Shown here piece after piece: positions 1 through 7,509 of a stretch of 64,000 nt of DNA (the first letter of the stretch is position 1; every line of letters begins with the position of its first letter). Source of the DNA: Pseudarthrobacter enclensis (GTDB lineage: Bacteria > Actinomycetota > Actinomycetes > Actinomycetales > Micrococcaceae). Made by a program: the position numbers and the translations under genes. Location: assembly GCF_030811655.1 (NCBI RefSeq), contig NZ_JAUSRE010000003.1, positions 124,001 to 188,000 on the forward strand, written 5' to 3'. The notes beneath the pieces are model-generated. The model made no database searches, was not told the DNA's origin, and saw only the letters and a program-made list of their open reading frames with translations.

Positions 1-707
1 TCGTTCCCGTCGCCGCAGGTGTCTTCGACGATGAAGTAACGGCGGACGTCCGGGAGATAGATACGGGTGCCGGCGGGAAAGTCCAGGACGTCCTGGCCTG
101 TTGCCAGTGAGTGGCCCACCGCAATGGTGATGGGCTCCTCATACGTGCCTTTGCCACCGGCCGTGGTGTGCAGCACGGGGTGGCTGATGGTGGCTGAACC
201 GGCTGGGGTGTTGTCGTACCAGGTGTAGGCGGTGGTGGACGTGGTGGTCACAACCCGCTCCGGGGACGATGCCGCGGCTGGGGCCGGAGCTGCGGGCGCC
301 ACGGCAGGATGCGGGGCCGGGGGAAGGACCGGAGCGGCGGCGGGAGCCACCGCTGCTCCTGTGCCCGCTCCCGGGGCACCGGCGGCGGCCTGCGGGGCAG
401 CAGCGGCAGCCGCAGGATCGGCGGTGGGAGCCTTGGGGGCAGGAGCAGCCCCTTCGGCCTTCTGAGCTTCAGCCGCTGCTGCTTCGGCGCGGGATGCCGC
501 CGCAGCCTTTTCCGCGGCAACCCGCTGGGAGGCGCCCACCACGTCGGATGACACGTCGCCCCGGGTGCCGGCGCTGGCCTCAACACCTGCCGGGGCCGGG
601 CTGGATGACTGTGCGGGGACACCGGGAGCAGCAGTGATGGCGCCACACGCGGTGGTGGCGAGGGCTGCCGAGAGCATACCGGCGGCGAGCAGATGGTTCC
701 TGCGCAT
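1..707 (-). CDS. Secreted Ala/Pro-rich lipoprotein-like protein, N-terminal part (cut by window edge)
   Basis: The reading frame opens with ATG at 707 and runs off the left edge, so about 235 residues are visible and the C-terminus is missing. It begins MRRNHLLAAGMLSAALATTAC, a signal peptide with a weak lipobox (TTA-C, Cys21). A long Ala/Pro/Glu-rich spacer (about residues 22-150) follows, typical of a linker across the cell wall. The folded part starts near TTAYTWYDNTPAGSATISHP and continues with RRYFIVEDTCGDG. I read this as a double-psi-barrel-like secreted domain seen in bacterial and fungal extracellular proteins, by resemblance only. The upstream leader holds a hairpin and an MtrA-like repeat. 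The function is unknown; an envelope role is inferred. Confidence 0.75.
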   Translation of the reverse strand, partial: MRRNHLLAAGMLSAALATTACGAITAAPGVPAQSSSPAPAGVEASAGTRGDVSSDVVGASQRVAAEKAAAASRAEAAAAEAQKAEGAAPAPKAPTADPAAAAAAPQAAAGAPGAGTGAAVAPAAAPVLPPAPHPAVAPAAPAPAAASSPERVVTTTSTTAYTWYDNTPAGSATISHPVLHTTAGGKGTYEEPITIAVGHSLATGQDVLDFPAGTRIYLPDVRRYFIVEDTCGDGN

Positions 708-818
708 GGAAAACTAAGCCTCTTCATGGGAGTGCGGACGGGGCAGCGGCACGTCAGATGCCCTGCCCGGGCTGGGTCGCGGCCTGCGGAACGCAAGGCC
801 CATGGGCCTGGGACTTAC

Positions 819-857
819 CACACGCAAGAGCATTCGGAGTGCTCCCCCAAGCGTGTG
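819..857 (-). promoter_or_regulatory. Two-tier hairpin in the 5' leader of the lipoprotein gene
   Basis: CACACGC at 819-825 pairs with GCGTGTG at 851-857, and inside it GAGCA at 828-832 pairs with TGCTC at 840-844. The structure lies about 110-150 bases upstream of the start at 707 and has no T-run, so it is not an obvious terminator. Actinobacterial cell-wall genes often carry c-di-AMP (ydaO) riboswitches, but the conserved CCGACAGCTAACC block is absent. I therefore call it only a structured leader. Confidence 0.4.
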
Positions 858-865
858 CGCCAACC

Positions 866-882
866 GGTGACCTAAACGTTAC
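866..882 (-). promoter_or_regulatory. Candidate MtrA-type direct repeat
   Basis: On the minus strand the sequence reads GTAACGTTTAGGTCACC, two GTMAC units whose starts are 11 bases apart. That matches the spacing described for MtrA response-regulator sites, which often precede cell-wall genes in actinobacteria. It sits about 160 bases upstream of the lipoprotein start. The call rests on motif resemblance alone. Confidence 0.3.
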
Positions 883-960
883 TTTGTACCAAGCGCAACT
901 GGCCAATCGGTGGGCGTGCCGCGTGTCGGCCGGGTGAGGGGAAGGACAGTTCGGGAATTA

Positions 961-999
961 AACAGAAAAGCCCCCGGAATCTCGGGAATTCCGGGGGCT
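961..999 (-). terminator. Rho-independent terminator after the tRNA pair
   Basis: AGCCCCCGGAAT (969-980) and ATTCCGGGGGCT (988-999) form a 12-bp stem with a 7-base loop. On the minus strand the stem is followed by a short T-rich tail. It lies 7 bases beyond the tRNA-Met 3' end and should end the tRNA transcript. Confidence 0.85.
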
Positions 1000-1006
1000 T
1001 AGCCTG

Positions 1007-1080
1007 TAGCGGTGGGGAGGCTCGATCTCCCGACCTCACGATTATGAGTCGTGCGCTCTAACCAACTGAGCTACACCGCC
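1007..1080 (-). tRNA. tRNA-Met (anticodon CAT)
   Basis: The minus strand folds as a 74-nt cloverleaf. The acceptor is GGCGGTG/CACCGCT (first pair G-T) with discriminator A, and the anticodon loop CTCATAA gives CAT. The T-stem is GGGAG/CTCCC with loop ATCGAGC, where the usual T54 is A. CCA is not encoded. A CAT anticodon could also belong to lysidine-modified tRNA-Ile2; the elongator Met reading is preferred but not proven. Confidence 0.9.
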
Positions 1081-1140
1081 ACGAATGAGAAAAACCTGCG
1101 TCAAGCCGGTCAAACCGCCTTGACGCAGGCCCTCATTCAG

Positions 1141-1212
1141 AGCCCCCCACCGGAATCGATCCGGTGACCTCGTTCTTACCAAGAACGCGCTCTACCACTG
1201 AGCTAGGGGGGC
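1141..1212 (-). tRNA. tRNA-Thr (anticodon GGT)
   Basis: A 72-nt cloverleaf with acceptor GCCCCCC/GGGGGGC, discriminator T and anticodon loop TTGGTAA (GGT). It lies 60 bases upstream of tRNA-Met on the same strand. One promoter before it and one terminator after tRNA-Met suggest a two-tRNA transcript. Confidence 0.95.
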
Positions 1213-1223
1213 AACGAGTAAAT

Positions 1224-1252
1224 ACTCTACCGGAAGATTTACGCACCAACAA
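1224..1252 (-). promoter_or_regulatory. Promoter of the tRNA-Thr/tRNA-Met transcript
   Basis: On the minus strand -35 TTGTTG (1247-1252) and -10 TAGAGT (1224-1229) are separated by 17 bases. Transcription would begin a few bases before the tRNA-Thr 5' end at 1212. The rest of 1213-1512 has no gene I can support, apart from the helicase terminator. Confidence 0.6.
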
Positions 1253-1454
1253 ATCGGCGCTCCAAGCGTTGAGAGGCCCGCAATATGCTGGGTTCCGCCT
1301 GGCGTAAAGACCGCATTTTCCGCGGAATTCCGGGGCTTTAAGGGCCCCACGAGGGGACCGGACGACGCCGGCAGGCGCCTTCCTTGGGCCCCCCACCACC
1401 GCGCCGGGCAGAGAATGTGTCCAGCCCCACATTCACTCCTGGGTTAAATGCTGG

Positions 1455-1478
1455 TGGGCCGGCTCGAAAGCCGGCCCA
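1455..1478 (-). terminator. Hairpin terminator after the DEAD-box helicase gene
   Basis: TGGGCCGGCT (1455-1464) and AGCCGGCCCA (1469-1478) form a perfect 10-bp stem around a 4-base loop, 35 bases past the helicase stop. The downstream T tail is weak. Confidence 0.65.
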
Positions 1479-1512
1479 TCGCCGTCGTCAGTTGGTCAAA
1501 CTGCGCGAAGGT

Positions 1513-3513
1513 TTACCACTTGCTCTTGCGGTTGAAGTCGCCGCCGCTGCGGGGCTTGCGGGAGCCGTCACCGTGGCCGCTGAAGGAACGCTCGGAACGC
1601 TCGCTGTACGAACGTCCGCCGCGGTCGGCGGAGGACCGCTCGCCGTCGTTCTTCCGGAATTCCTTCTTGAACCCGCCGTTGCCCTTGAAGTTGCCGCCGC
1701 GGCTGCCCTGGTAGGCGCCACGGTCACCGGAAGGCCTGCGGCCGTTGTCCAGTTCGAGGTGGATCAGCTCGCCGCCGATCCGGGTGCGGGACAGGGCGCG
1801 CAGTTGGTCTTGGCTCAGGTCCGCGGGCAGCTCCACCAGGGAGTGGTCCGAGCGGATGTCGATGCCGCCGATCTGGGCGGAGGAGATGCCACCCTCGTTG
1901 GCGATGGCGCCCACGATCGACCCGGGCATGACCCGCTGGCGCCGGCCCACCGCAATGCGGTAGGTGGCGTTGCCCTCGGTCAGGGCGCGGGTCGGCCCGC
2001 GGGAGCCGAAGCCGTCCTTGGAGCGTTCGCGCTTCTGGAACTCGGGAGCAGCAGGCAGTTCCTTGACCAGCAGCGGCTGCCCGCCCTGTGCCATGACGGC
2101 CAGGGCCGCAGCGATTTCTGCTGCCGGCACCTTGTGCTCTTCCTCGTAGGAAGCGATCAGGTCGCGGAACATCGCAACGTCCTCGGACTCGAGGGTCTCG
2201 GTGATGCGCTCGGCGAACTTGCCCAGGCGCAGCGTGTTCACGGTCTCGGCGGTGGGCAGGTGCATCTGCTCCACCGGCTGCCGGGTGGCCTTTTCGATGG
2301 CGCGCAGCAGGTACTTCTCACGCGGCGTCATGAACAGGATCGCGTCACCGTTGCGGCCCGCGCGGCCGGTGCGGCCGATCCGGTGCACGTAGGACTCGGT
2401 GTCGTGCGGGATGTCGTAGTTGACCACGTGGCTGATGCGCTCCACGTCCAGGCCGCGGGCGGCGACGTCGGTGGCCACCAGGATGTCGATGCGGCCTTCC
2501 TTCAGCGCGTCAACGGTGCGCTCACGCTGCTGCTGCGGGATGTCGCCGTTGATGGCGGCAGCCTGGAAACCGCGGGACTTCAGCTTGTCAGCCAGGTCCT
2601 CTGTGGCCATCTTGGTGCGCACGAAGGCGATGACGCCGTCGAATTCCTCAACCTCAAGGATGCGGGTCAGCGCGTCCAGCTTGTGCGGGCCCATGACCTG
2701 CAGGTAGCGCTGGCGGATATTGGTCCCCGTGGAGGTCTTGGTCTTGACCGAGATCTCGGCGGGATCGTTCAGGTACTGCTTGGACATCCGGCGGATCTGG
2801 CTGGGCATGGTGGCCGAGAACAGGGCAACCTGGCGGTCCTCGGGGGTCTGCTGGAAGATCTGCTCCACGTCTTCGGCGAAGCCCATGCGCAGCATCTCGT
2901 CGGCCTCGTCCAGCACCAGGTACTGGAGTTCGGACAGGTCAAGGGATCCCTTGGCGATGTGGTCGATCACGCGGCCGGGGGTGCCAACAACCACCTGGGC
3001 GCCGCGGCGCAGGCCGGCCAGCTGGGGACCGTAGGCGGAGCCGCCGTAGACGGGCAGCACGGTGAAGTCATCGATGTGCTTGGCGTAGGAGGTGAAGGCC
3101 TCGGCAACCTGCAGGGCCAGCTCACGGGTGGGGGCCAGGACCAGGGCCTGGGTTTTGCGGGACGGGCCGTTGAGGTCGTGGAGTTCGGCCAGGCGGGACA
3201 GTGCCGGCACTGCGAATGCTGCAGTCTTGCCGGTACCGGTCTGTGCCAGGCCCACTACGTCGCGGCCTTCGAGCAGCAGCGGGATGGTGGCTGCCTGGAT
3301 GGGGGACGGCTTTTCGTATCCGACATCCTGCAGGGCGGCCAGGACGCGGCCGTCAATGCCGAGATCGGCGAACTTCACGGTGTTTTCGTCGTCGTTCTGC
3401 TCCGCAGCAGGAGCGGCAGTGTCAGCGGCGGCAACTTCGTCGGCGGCGTCCGTCACGGCAGCAGCGGGGGCTTCCTCAATGACGGCGGTGGTTTCGTTCA
3501 GGTTTTCGGGCAT
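1513..3513 (-). CDS. deaD: DEAD-box ATP-dependent RNA helicase (DeaD/CsdA type)
   Basis: Unwinds RNA using ATP; this class acts in ribosome assembly, mRNA turnover and cold adaptation. In the 666-aa protein the Q-motif region is near 48-73, motif I AQTGTGKT at 90-97, PTRELA at 128-133, DEAD at 202-205 and SAT at 233-235. The helicase-C motif HRIGRTGRAGR follows, then a DbpA-like RNA-binding domain and a Gly/Arg/Ser-rich tail. I start at ATG 3513 (MPENLNE), preceded by GAGGA with good spacing. Upstream in-frame ATGs at 3525 and 3549 lack a comparable site. A leader of about 200 bases precedes it. The N-terminal 45 residues are Ala/Glu-rich and probably disordered. Confidence 0.95.
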   Translation of the reverse strand: MPENLNETTAVIEEAPAAAVTDAADEVAAADTAAPAAEQNDDENTVKFADLGIDGRVLAALQDVGYEKPSPIQAATIPLLLEGRDVVGLAQTGTGKTAAFAVPALSRLAELHDLNGPSRKTQALVLAPTRELALQVAEAFTSYAKHIDDFTVLPVYGGSAYGPQLAGLRRGAQVVVGTPGRVIDHIAKGSLDLSELQYLVLDEADEMLRMGFAEDVEQIFQQTPEDRQVALFSATMPSQIRRMSKQYLNDPAEISVKTKTSTGTNIRQRYLQVMGPHKLDALTRILEVEEFDGVIAFVRTKMATEDLADKLKSRGFQAAAINGDIPQQQRERTVDALKEGRIDILVATDVAARGLDVERISHVVNYDIPHDTESYVHRIGRTGRAGRNGDAILFMTPREKYLLRAIEKATRQPVEQMHLPTAETVNTLRLGKFAERITETLESEDVAMFRDLIASYEEEHKVPAAEIAAALAVMAQGGQPLLVKELPAAPEFQKRERSKDGFGSRGPTRALTEGNATYRIAVGRRQRVMPGSIVGAIANEGGISSAQIGGIDIRSDHSLVELPADLSQDQLRALSRTRIGGELIHLELDNGRRPSGDRGAYQGSRGGNFKGNGGFKKEFRKNDGERSSADRGGRSYSERSERSFSGHGDGSRKPRSGGDFNRKSKW

Positions 3514-3906
3514 AGGGATATTCCTCATCCATAGGGGGCCAGGCGGCACTACCCAAGGTGAGCGGAGCCGCAGTACACGTGCCGATGGTGCCGGGCAAAC
3601 GTTGACCGGCCGGTCACAGAAGTCCGGCGCTTTCGCAATCCCGTGGCAGGACTTCGCGCTGCATCTCTTGGCTGCTATCCCAGCAGTCTGTACAGCGTTT
3701 TCTTTAGCCGGCTCTCCCTATGAAAATGCCCGCATCGCTTGCGCGGGCCCCAACACTTGCCAGTCCTGCCTCAAAAATTGGGCAGGAATAAGGGATTTCC
3801 GGAGTGGGGGATGTTTCCAGTGTAGGGCACGGAGGTGCCGCAGCGTTAATCGGAACGGGCCACGGCGGCGGTGAGCTTGCGCACACGGGCCGCCCCGAGG
3901 GCGCTG
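3514..3906. other. Gene-free 393-bp stretch: helicase leader and MOSC terminator
   Basis: No coding frame with a credible start was found. The part next to the helicase is its probable 5' leader. GCCCGC (3728-3733) pairs with GCGGGC (3743-3748) and is followed on the minus strand by TTTT (3726-3723), a likely terminator for the MOSC gene. Between 3749 and 3906 I see nothing specific. Confidence 0.5.
3722..3748 (-). terminator. Probable terminator downstream of the MOSC gene
   Basis: A six-bp GC stem (3728-3733/3743-3748), possibly extended, with a TTTTC tail on the minus strand. It lies about 160 bases after the MOSC stop, so readthrough into the helicase leader is possible. Confidence 0.45.
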
Positions 3907-4560
3907 CTACTCCCCCAGGCGCCGCAGCAGTGCCTGAAACTTGGTGTGGTATTCATCCTGGAGCCTGATCTCGCCGTCGGCCTCTGCACGGCGGAGCGCT
4001 TCGATGACGCCGGCGTCCGGCTCGCTGAACCACTTTCCGATGGTGATGCCGTGGCGCGGAACGAAGGTGCGTTCAATGGCGTCTCCGGCCTGGATGCTGC
4101 CGGTACGTATGACCCGCAGGTACGCCCCCACCCGCCCCTCCTCGGTGAACCGCTTCACCCACTGCGGTTCCTTCATCCGCCGCTGGAACGTGGCGCAGGG
4201 GGTTCGCGGGGACGTGACTTCGAGTTCGACGCCGGAGCCCAGTGTCCAGCGCTCCCCAATTACCGCATGGGTGGCCTCGATACCGGATACCCGCAGGTTC
4301 TCACCGAAGATGCCCGGCGGCAGCTCCCGTCCCAGGGCGGCCGCCCAGAAATCGGCGTCCGTCTGGGAATAGGCATAAACGGCCTGGTCCAAACCGCCAT
4401 GGTGGGCCCGGTTGGCCTGGATGTCCCCGCGCAGGCCCAGCTTGTGCACCTTCACCGGACCAGCGGCCGGACGCTTGTCGATGGCCGTGACGCCCACGTT
4501 TCCCTGGTCCCCGACAAGCTGGTGGACGCGGCAGACGGCAAGGACGGAACCTGTTTGCAT
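3907..4560 (-). CDS. MOSC domain protein (YiiM-like)
   Basis: MOSC proteins carry sulfur or a molybdenum cofactor on a conserved cysteine. YiiM relatives help reduce N-hydroxylated compounds. The 217-aa protein has the YiiM-type blocks HHGGLDQAVYAY and GIFGENL, and the conserved cysteine at 122 in SPRTPCATFQ. It has no signal peptide and is probably cytosolic. The -10-like TAGACT (4567-4572) ends six bases before the ATG, so the mRNA may be leaderless. It is monocistronic by position; no molybdenum enzyme lies nearby, so its partner is unknown. Confidence 0.9.
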   Translation of the reverse strand: MQTGSVLAVCRVHQLVGDQGNVGVTAIDKRPAAGPVKVHKLGLRGDIQANRAHHGGLDQAVYAYSQTDADFWAAALGRELPPGIFGENLRVSGIEATHAVIGERWTLGSGVELEVTSPRTPCATFQRRMKEPQWVKRFTEEGRVGAYLRVIRTGSIQAGDAIERTFVPRHGITIGKWFSEPDAGVIEALRRAEADGEIRLQDEYHTKFQALLRRLGE

Positions 4561-4735
4561 GGCATCAGTCTAGGGTTTTCCGGCAGGGTGCCCGGGCCGG
4601 GTGATGGGCAGTTCTCCACCACTGCCGGGAGGGGTTTGTGCTCGCAGGCGGAACCCGCAGGGACTACGCTGATTCGAGACTTGCATTGGGGTGCAGCGCT
4701 GGGCCCGGTTCGCGTGGACAAATGAAGGGGACGCC

Positions 4736-5449
4736 GTGGACTCGAACCAGAAAGATCCGGAAGAGGATGCCGGGAACGGGCCGTTGCCCGGGCCGGCCGG
4801 CGCCGGCAACACCGCCAAGCCGCCGCCCTGGCAGGTCCCCAAGCCGGACCTGCGTCCTGAGCTCCCCAACGAACCAGTTACCCCAGTAGACCCGTTTGCC
4901 CGTGAACGGGAGAAACAGCTCAACGATGCAGCGGCCCGGAAGAAGCGGTCCCAGCGGCGCACCATGGTGGTTGGCCTCGGCGTAACAGCGTTCCTGGCCG
5001 GCACCATCACGGCGGTGATTGCCAGCAACGAGGACGACCCTGAGTACGCACAGGTCTGTTTCAATGACGAAACCGGCGAGCGCGTGGCGGAAACCAACTG
5101 CGACAGTTCCGCCGGCCGCAGTGGCGGCATTTATGCCTGGTACTTCTACTCGCGCGGGGCCAGCGTTCCGTGCATCGGCCAGAACCCGGCCTCAGCCCCC
5201 AACTACACAAGGACGGTACGCAACCTGTGGTTCCGCGGCATCCTGCCGCTGGCCGGCGCACTTCTGCTGACCGCCGCATTCTTCATCTCGGCGATCCAGA
5301 TGTGGGACCCGGCGTACGGTGACACCCGGACCTTCGGCGTAGGCGGTGCCTTTGTGAGCGGCGTGGTGCTGCCGGCCCTTGGCGTGGTGCTCGCCGCGGC
5401 CTGCCGGCTCCTCCCCGCCACCCGGGGCTACTTCCTGGGGACGAAATGA
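4736..5449 (+). CDS. Unknown membrane protein with three predicted helices
   Basis: I do not recognise the family. The 237-aa protein starts at GTG 4736, with AAGGGG just upstream; an upstream in-frame GTG at 4691 has no such site. The first 75 residues are hydrophilic and Pro/Glu-rich. A helix follows at MVVGLGVTAFLAGTITAVIA, then a soluble loop with three cysteines and the aromatic stretch GGIYAWYFYSRGASVP, then two helices (GILPLAGALLLTAAFF and FVSGVVLPALGVVLAAA). The loop probably faces outside, which would allow a disulfide. It ends 12 bases before the acyl-CoA dehydrogenase and may share its transcript. Confidence 0.7.
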   Translation: MDSNQKDPEEDAGNGPLPGPAGAGNTAKPPPWQVPKPDLRPELPNEPVTPVDPFAREREKQLNDAAARKKRSQRRTMVVGLGVTAFLAGTITAVIASNEDDPEYAQVCFNDETGERVAETNCDSSAGRSGGIYAWYFYSRGASVPCIGQNPASAPNYTRTVRNLWFRGILPLAGALLLTAAFFISAIQMWDPAYGDTRTFGVGGAFVSGVVLPALGVVLAAACRLLPATRGYFLGTK

Positions 5450-5461
5450 CCAGGCGAAGAA

Positions 5462-6682
5462 ATGAAGGATGACAAAGTGACGGCTGAAGAAATGACCGCT
5501 GAAGTCTTGGCCACCGGGGCGTCGGACGTCCTGGACCTGGACTCGCTGCTGTCCGCGGAGGAACTGGAGCTCCGGCAAAAAGTCCGCGACTTCACCCGGC
5601 AGCGGATCAAACCCGGCATCGCCCGCTGGTATGAGGATGCGGTCTTCCCCCTCGACCTGGCGACGGAACTGGGTGAGCTGGGCGTCCTTGGCATGCACTT
5701 GGAGGGCTACGGCTGCCCGGGCCGGTCCGCCGTCGAATACGGCCTGGCTGCCATGGAGTTGGAGGCCGGCGACTCCGGAATCCGTACCTTTGTGTCGGTT
5801 CAGGGCTCCCTGGCCATGACCGCTATCCACACCTGGGGCTCGGAGGAGCAAAAGCAGGAGTGGCTGCCCCGGATGGCCGCGGGCGAGGTGATTGGCTGCT
5901 TCGCGCTGACTGAACCGACCGCCGGTTCAGACCCTGCCTCCATGGCCACCTTCGCGCGGCGGGACGGCACCGGGGACGACGCCGGCTGGGTGCTGTACGG
6001 GGCCAAACGCTGGATCGGACTGGCCTCCGTGGCCGGCGTGATGGTGGTGTGGGCCATGACGGACGACGGCGTGCACGGTTTCCTGGTACCGGCAGGAACC
6101 CCGGGCGTCACGGCGACACCCATCGCGCAGAAGCTGTCCATGCGCGCCTCCATCCAGTGCGATGTAGTGTTCGACGACGTCCGGCTGGGTCCCGAGGCCC
6201 TGCTCCCGGCGGCGCGGGGGCTGCGCGGCCCGTTCACCTGCCTGAACGAGGCGCGGTACGGCATCGCATGGGGTGCCATGGGTGCAGCCCGCGATTCCTA
6301 CGAGGCCGCACTGGCATACTCGATGGACCGGCTGCAGTTCGGCAAGCCGCTGGCCGGCTACCAGCTCACGCAGGAGAAGCTGGTGAACATGCTGCTGGAA
6401 ATCCAGAAGGGCACCCTGCTGGCACTCCACCTTGGCCGGCTGAAAGACGCTGGAACCATCCGTCCGGAGCAGATTTCGCTGGGCAAGCTGAACAACGTCC
6501 GGGAGGCCATCGCGATCGCCCGGGAGGCGAGGTCAATCCTGGGCGGGAACGGCATCACCACGGACTACCCACCCCTGCGGCACGCCGCGAACCTCGAATC
6601 GGTCCGGACCTACGAAGGCACCGACGAAGTCCACACCCTCATCCTGGGCCGGCACATCACGGGCCTTGACGCCTTCCACTGA
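5462..6682 (+). CDS. gcdH: Acyl-CoA dehydrogenase, glutaryl-CoA dehydrogenase type
   Basis: An FAD enzyme that would oxidise and decarboxylate glutaryl-CoA to crotonyl-CoA in lysine/tryptophan breakdown. The 406-aa protein carries the flavin motif CFALTEPTAGSDPASM, LGGNGITTDYPP, and the C-terminal catalytic block RTYEGTDEVHTLILGR-ITGLDAF. The glutamate of YEGT is the family's catalytic base, and this C-terminus is closer to GcdH than to short-chain enzymes. The start may be ATG 5462 or GTG 5477; the latter has AAGGA seven bases upstream, inside the longer frame. Other pathway genes are not adjacent. Confidence 0.85.
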   Translation: MKDDKVTAEEMTAEVLATGASDVLDLDSLLSAEELELRQKVRDFTRQRIKPGIARWYEDAVFPLDLATELGELGVLGMHLEGYGCPGRSAVEYGLAAMELEAGDSGIRTFVSVQGSLAMTAIHTWGSEEQKQEWLPRMAAGEVIGCFALTEPTAGSDPASMATFARRDGTGDDAGWVLYGAKRWIGLASVAGVMVVWAMTDDGVHGFLVPAGTPGVTATPIAQKLSMRASIQCDVVFDDVRLGPEALLPAARGLRGPFTCLNEARYGIAWGAMGAARDSYEAALAYSMDRLQFGKPLAGYQLTQEKLVNMLLEIQKGTLLALHLGRLKDAGTIRPEQISLGKLNNVREAIAIAREARSILGGNGITTDYPPLRHAANLESVRTYEGTDEVHTLILGRHITGLDAFH

Positions 6683-6703
6683 GATAGGCGCGGCCGGAAG
6701 GGC

Positions 6704-7474
6704 TCAGGCGGAGAAGCCGCCGTCGGCCTTGATCAGCTGCCCGGACACCCAGCGGCCAGCCGGCGAGAGCAGGAAGGCCACGGTTCCGGCGACGTCGGCA
6801 GGGGTGCCCAGGCGGCCGGTGGGCTGCTGGGCGGTGAGCTCGTCCCGGACCTCCGGGGTCATCCACCCGGTGTCCACGGGGCCCGGGTTCAGGACGTTCG
6901 CGGAGATGCCCCGGGGTCCCAGTTCGCGGGCGGCCGCAATCACGATCCGGTCCAGGGCTCCCTTGGACGCGCCGTAGGGAAGGTTGAACGCGGTGTGGTC
7001 ACTGGTCAGCGCAACGATCGCGCCGCCGTCGCCCGTGGCCTGCCGTGCGAAGGCGGCGATCAGCTGCCAGCTGGCGCGCGTGTTAACCGCAAAATGCCGG
7101 TCGAAGGATTCAACGGTGGTATCCAGCACCCCGGAATCCACCGACTCGGCATGGCTGAGCACCAGGCCCTGCAGGGCACCGGCCGCCTGCGCTGCCTCCG
7201 CCACGAGCCGGTCCGGCACGCCCGGATCCTGCAGATCGGCCGACAGGACGTGGACCTTGGCGCCGATGGCTTCGAGCTCCGCTGTCAGCCGGACCACGTC
7301 CTCGGGTTCACTCCCCCAGGGCATGCGGGCGTCGTAGTCGGACCAGTAGGACAGCACCAGGTCCCAGCCGTCGGCCGCGAGCTGGCGCGCGATGCCTGCG
7401 CCGATGCCGGCCATCCGCCCCACGCCGGTAACCAGGGCAACGGGGCGGGCGGGGGCAGGTGCGTCGGGTTCCAT
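6704..7474 (-). CDS. Short-chain dehydrogenase/reductase (SDR)
   Basis: An NAD(P)-dependent oxidoreductase of 256 aa. It shows a Rossmann motif TGVGRMAGIGAGIA near residue 16, the catalytic YGASKGAL (Tyr and Lys four apart), PGPVDTGWMT after the active site and a C-terminal SGQLIKADGG. It resembles FabG-like 3-oxoacyl reductases, but the motif spacing fits many substrates. The -10-like TAGGCT (7481-7486) ends six bases before the ATG, suggesting leaderless mRNA. It converges with gcdH; the two stops are about 20 bases apart. Confidence 0.85.
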   Translation of the reverse strand: MEPDAPAPARPVALVTGVGRMAGIGAGIARQLAADGWDLVLSYWSDYDARMPWGSEPEDVVRLTAELEAIGAKVHVLSADLQDPGVPDRLVAEAAQAAGALQGLVLSHAESVDSGVLDTTVESFDRHFAVNTRASWQLIAAFARQATGDGGAIVALTSDHTAFNLPYGASKGALDRIVIAAARELGPRGISANVLNPGPVDTGWMTPEVRDELTAQQPTGRLGTPADVAGTVAFLLSPAGRWVSGQLIKADGGFSA

Positions 7475-7509
7475 CGGATCAGCCTAGCGGCCGGCTGGAG
7501 CACCGGCGT

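Noticed and set aside
708..900. A c-di-AMP (ydaO) riboswitch before the lipoprotein gene
   Set aside because: The hairpin and the gene type fit, but the conserved CCGACAGCTAACC block is absent.
1384..3534. A 716-codon open frame opposite the DEAD-box helicase gene
   Set aside because: It mirrors the high-GC antisense of a clear helicase, has low-complexity Gly/Ala/Val/Leu content and no known motif.
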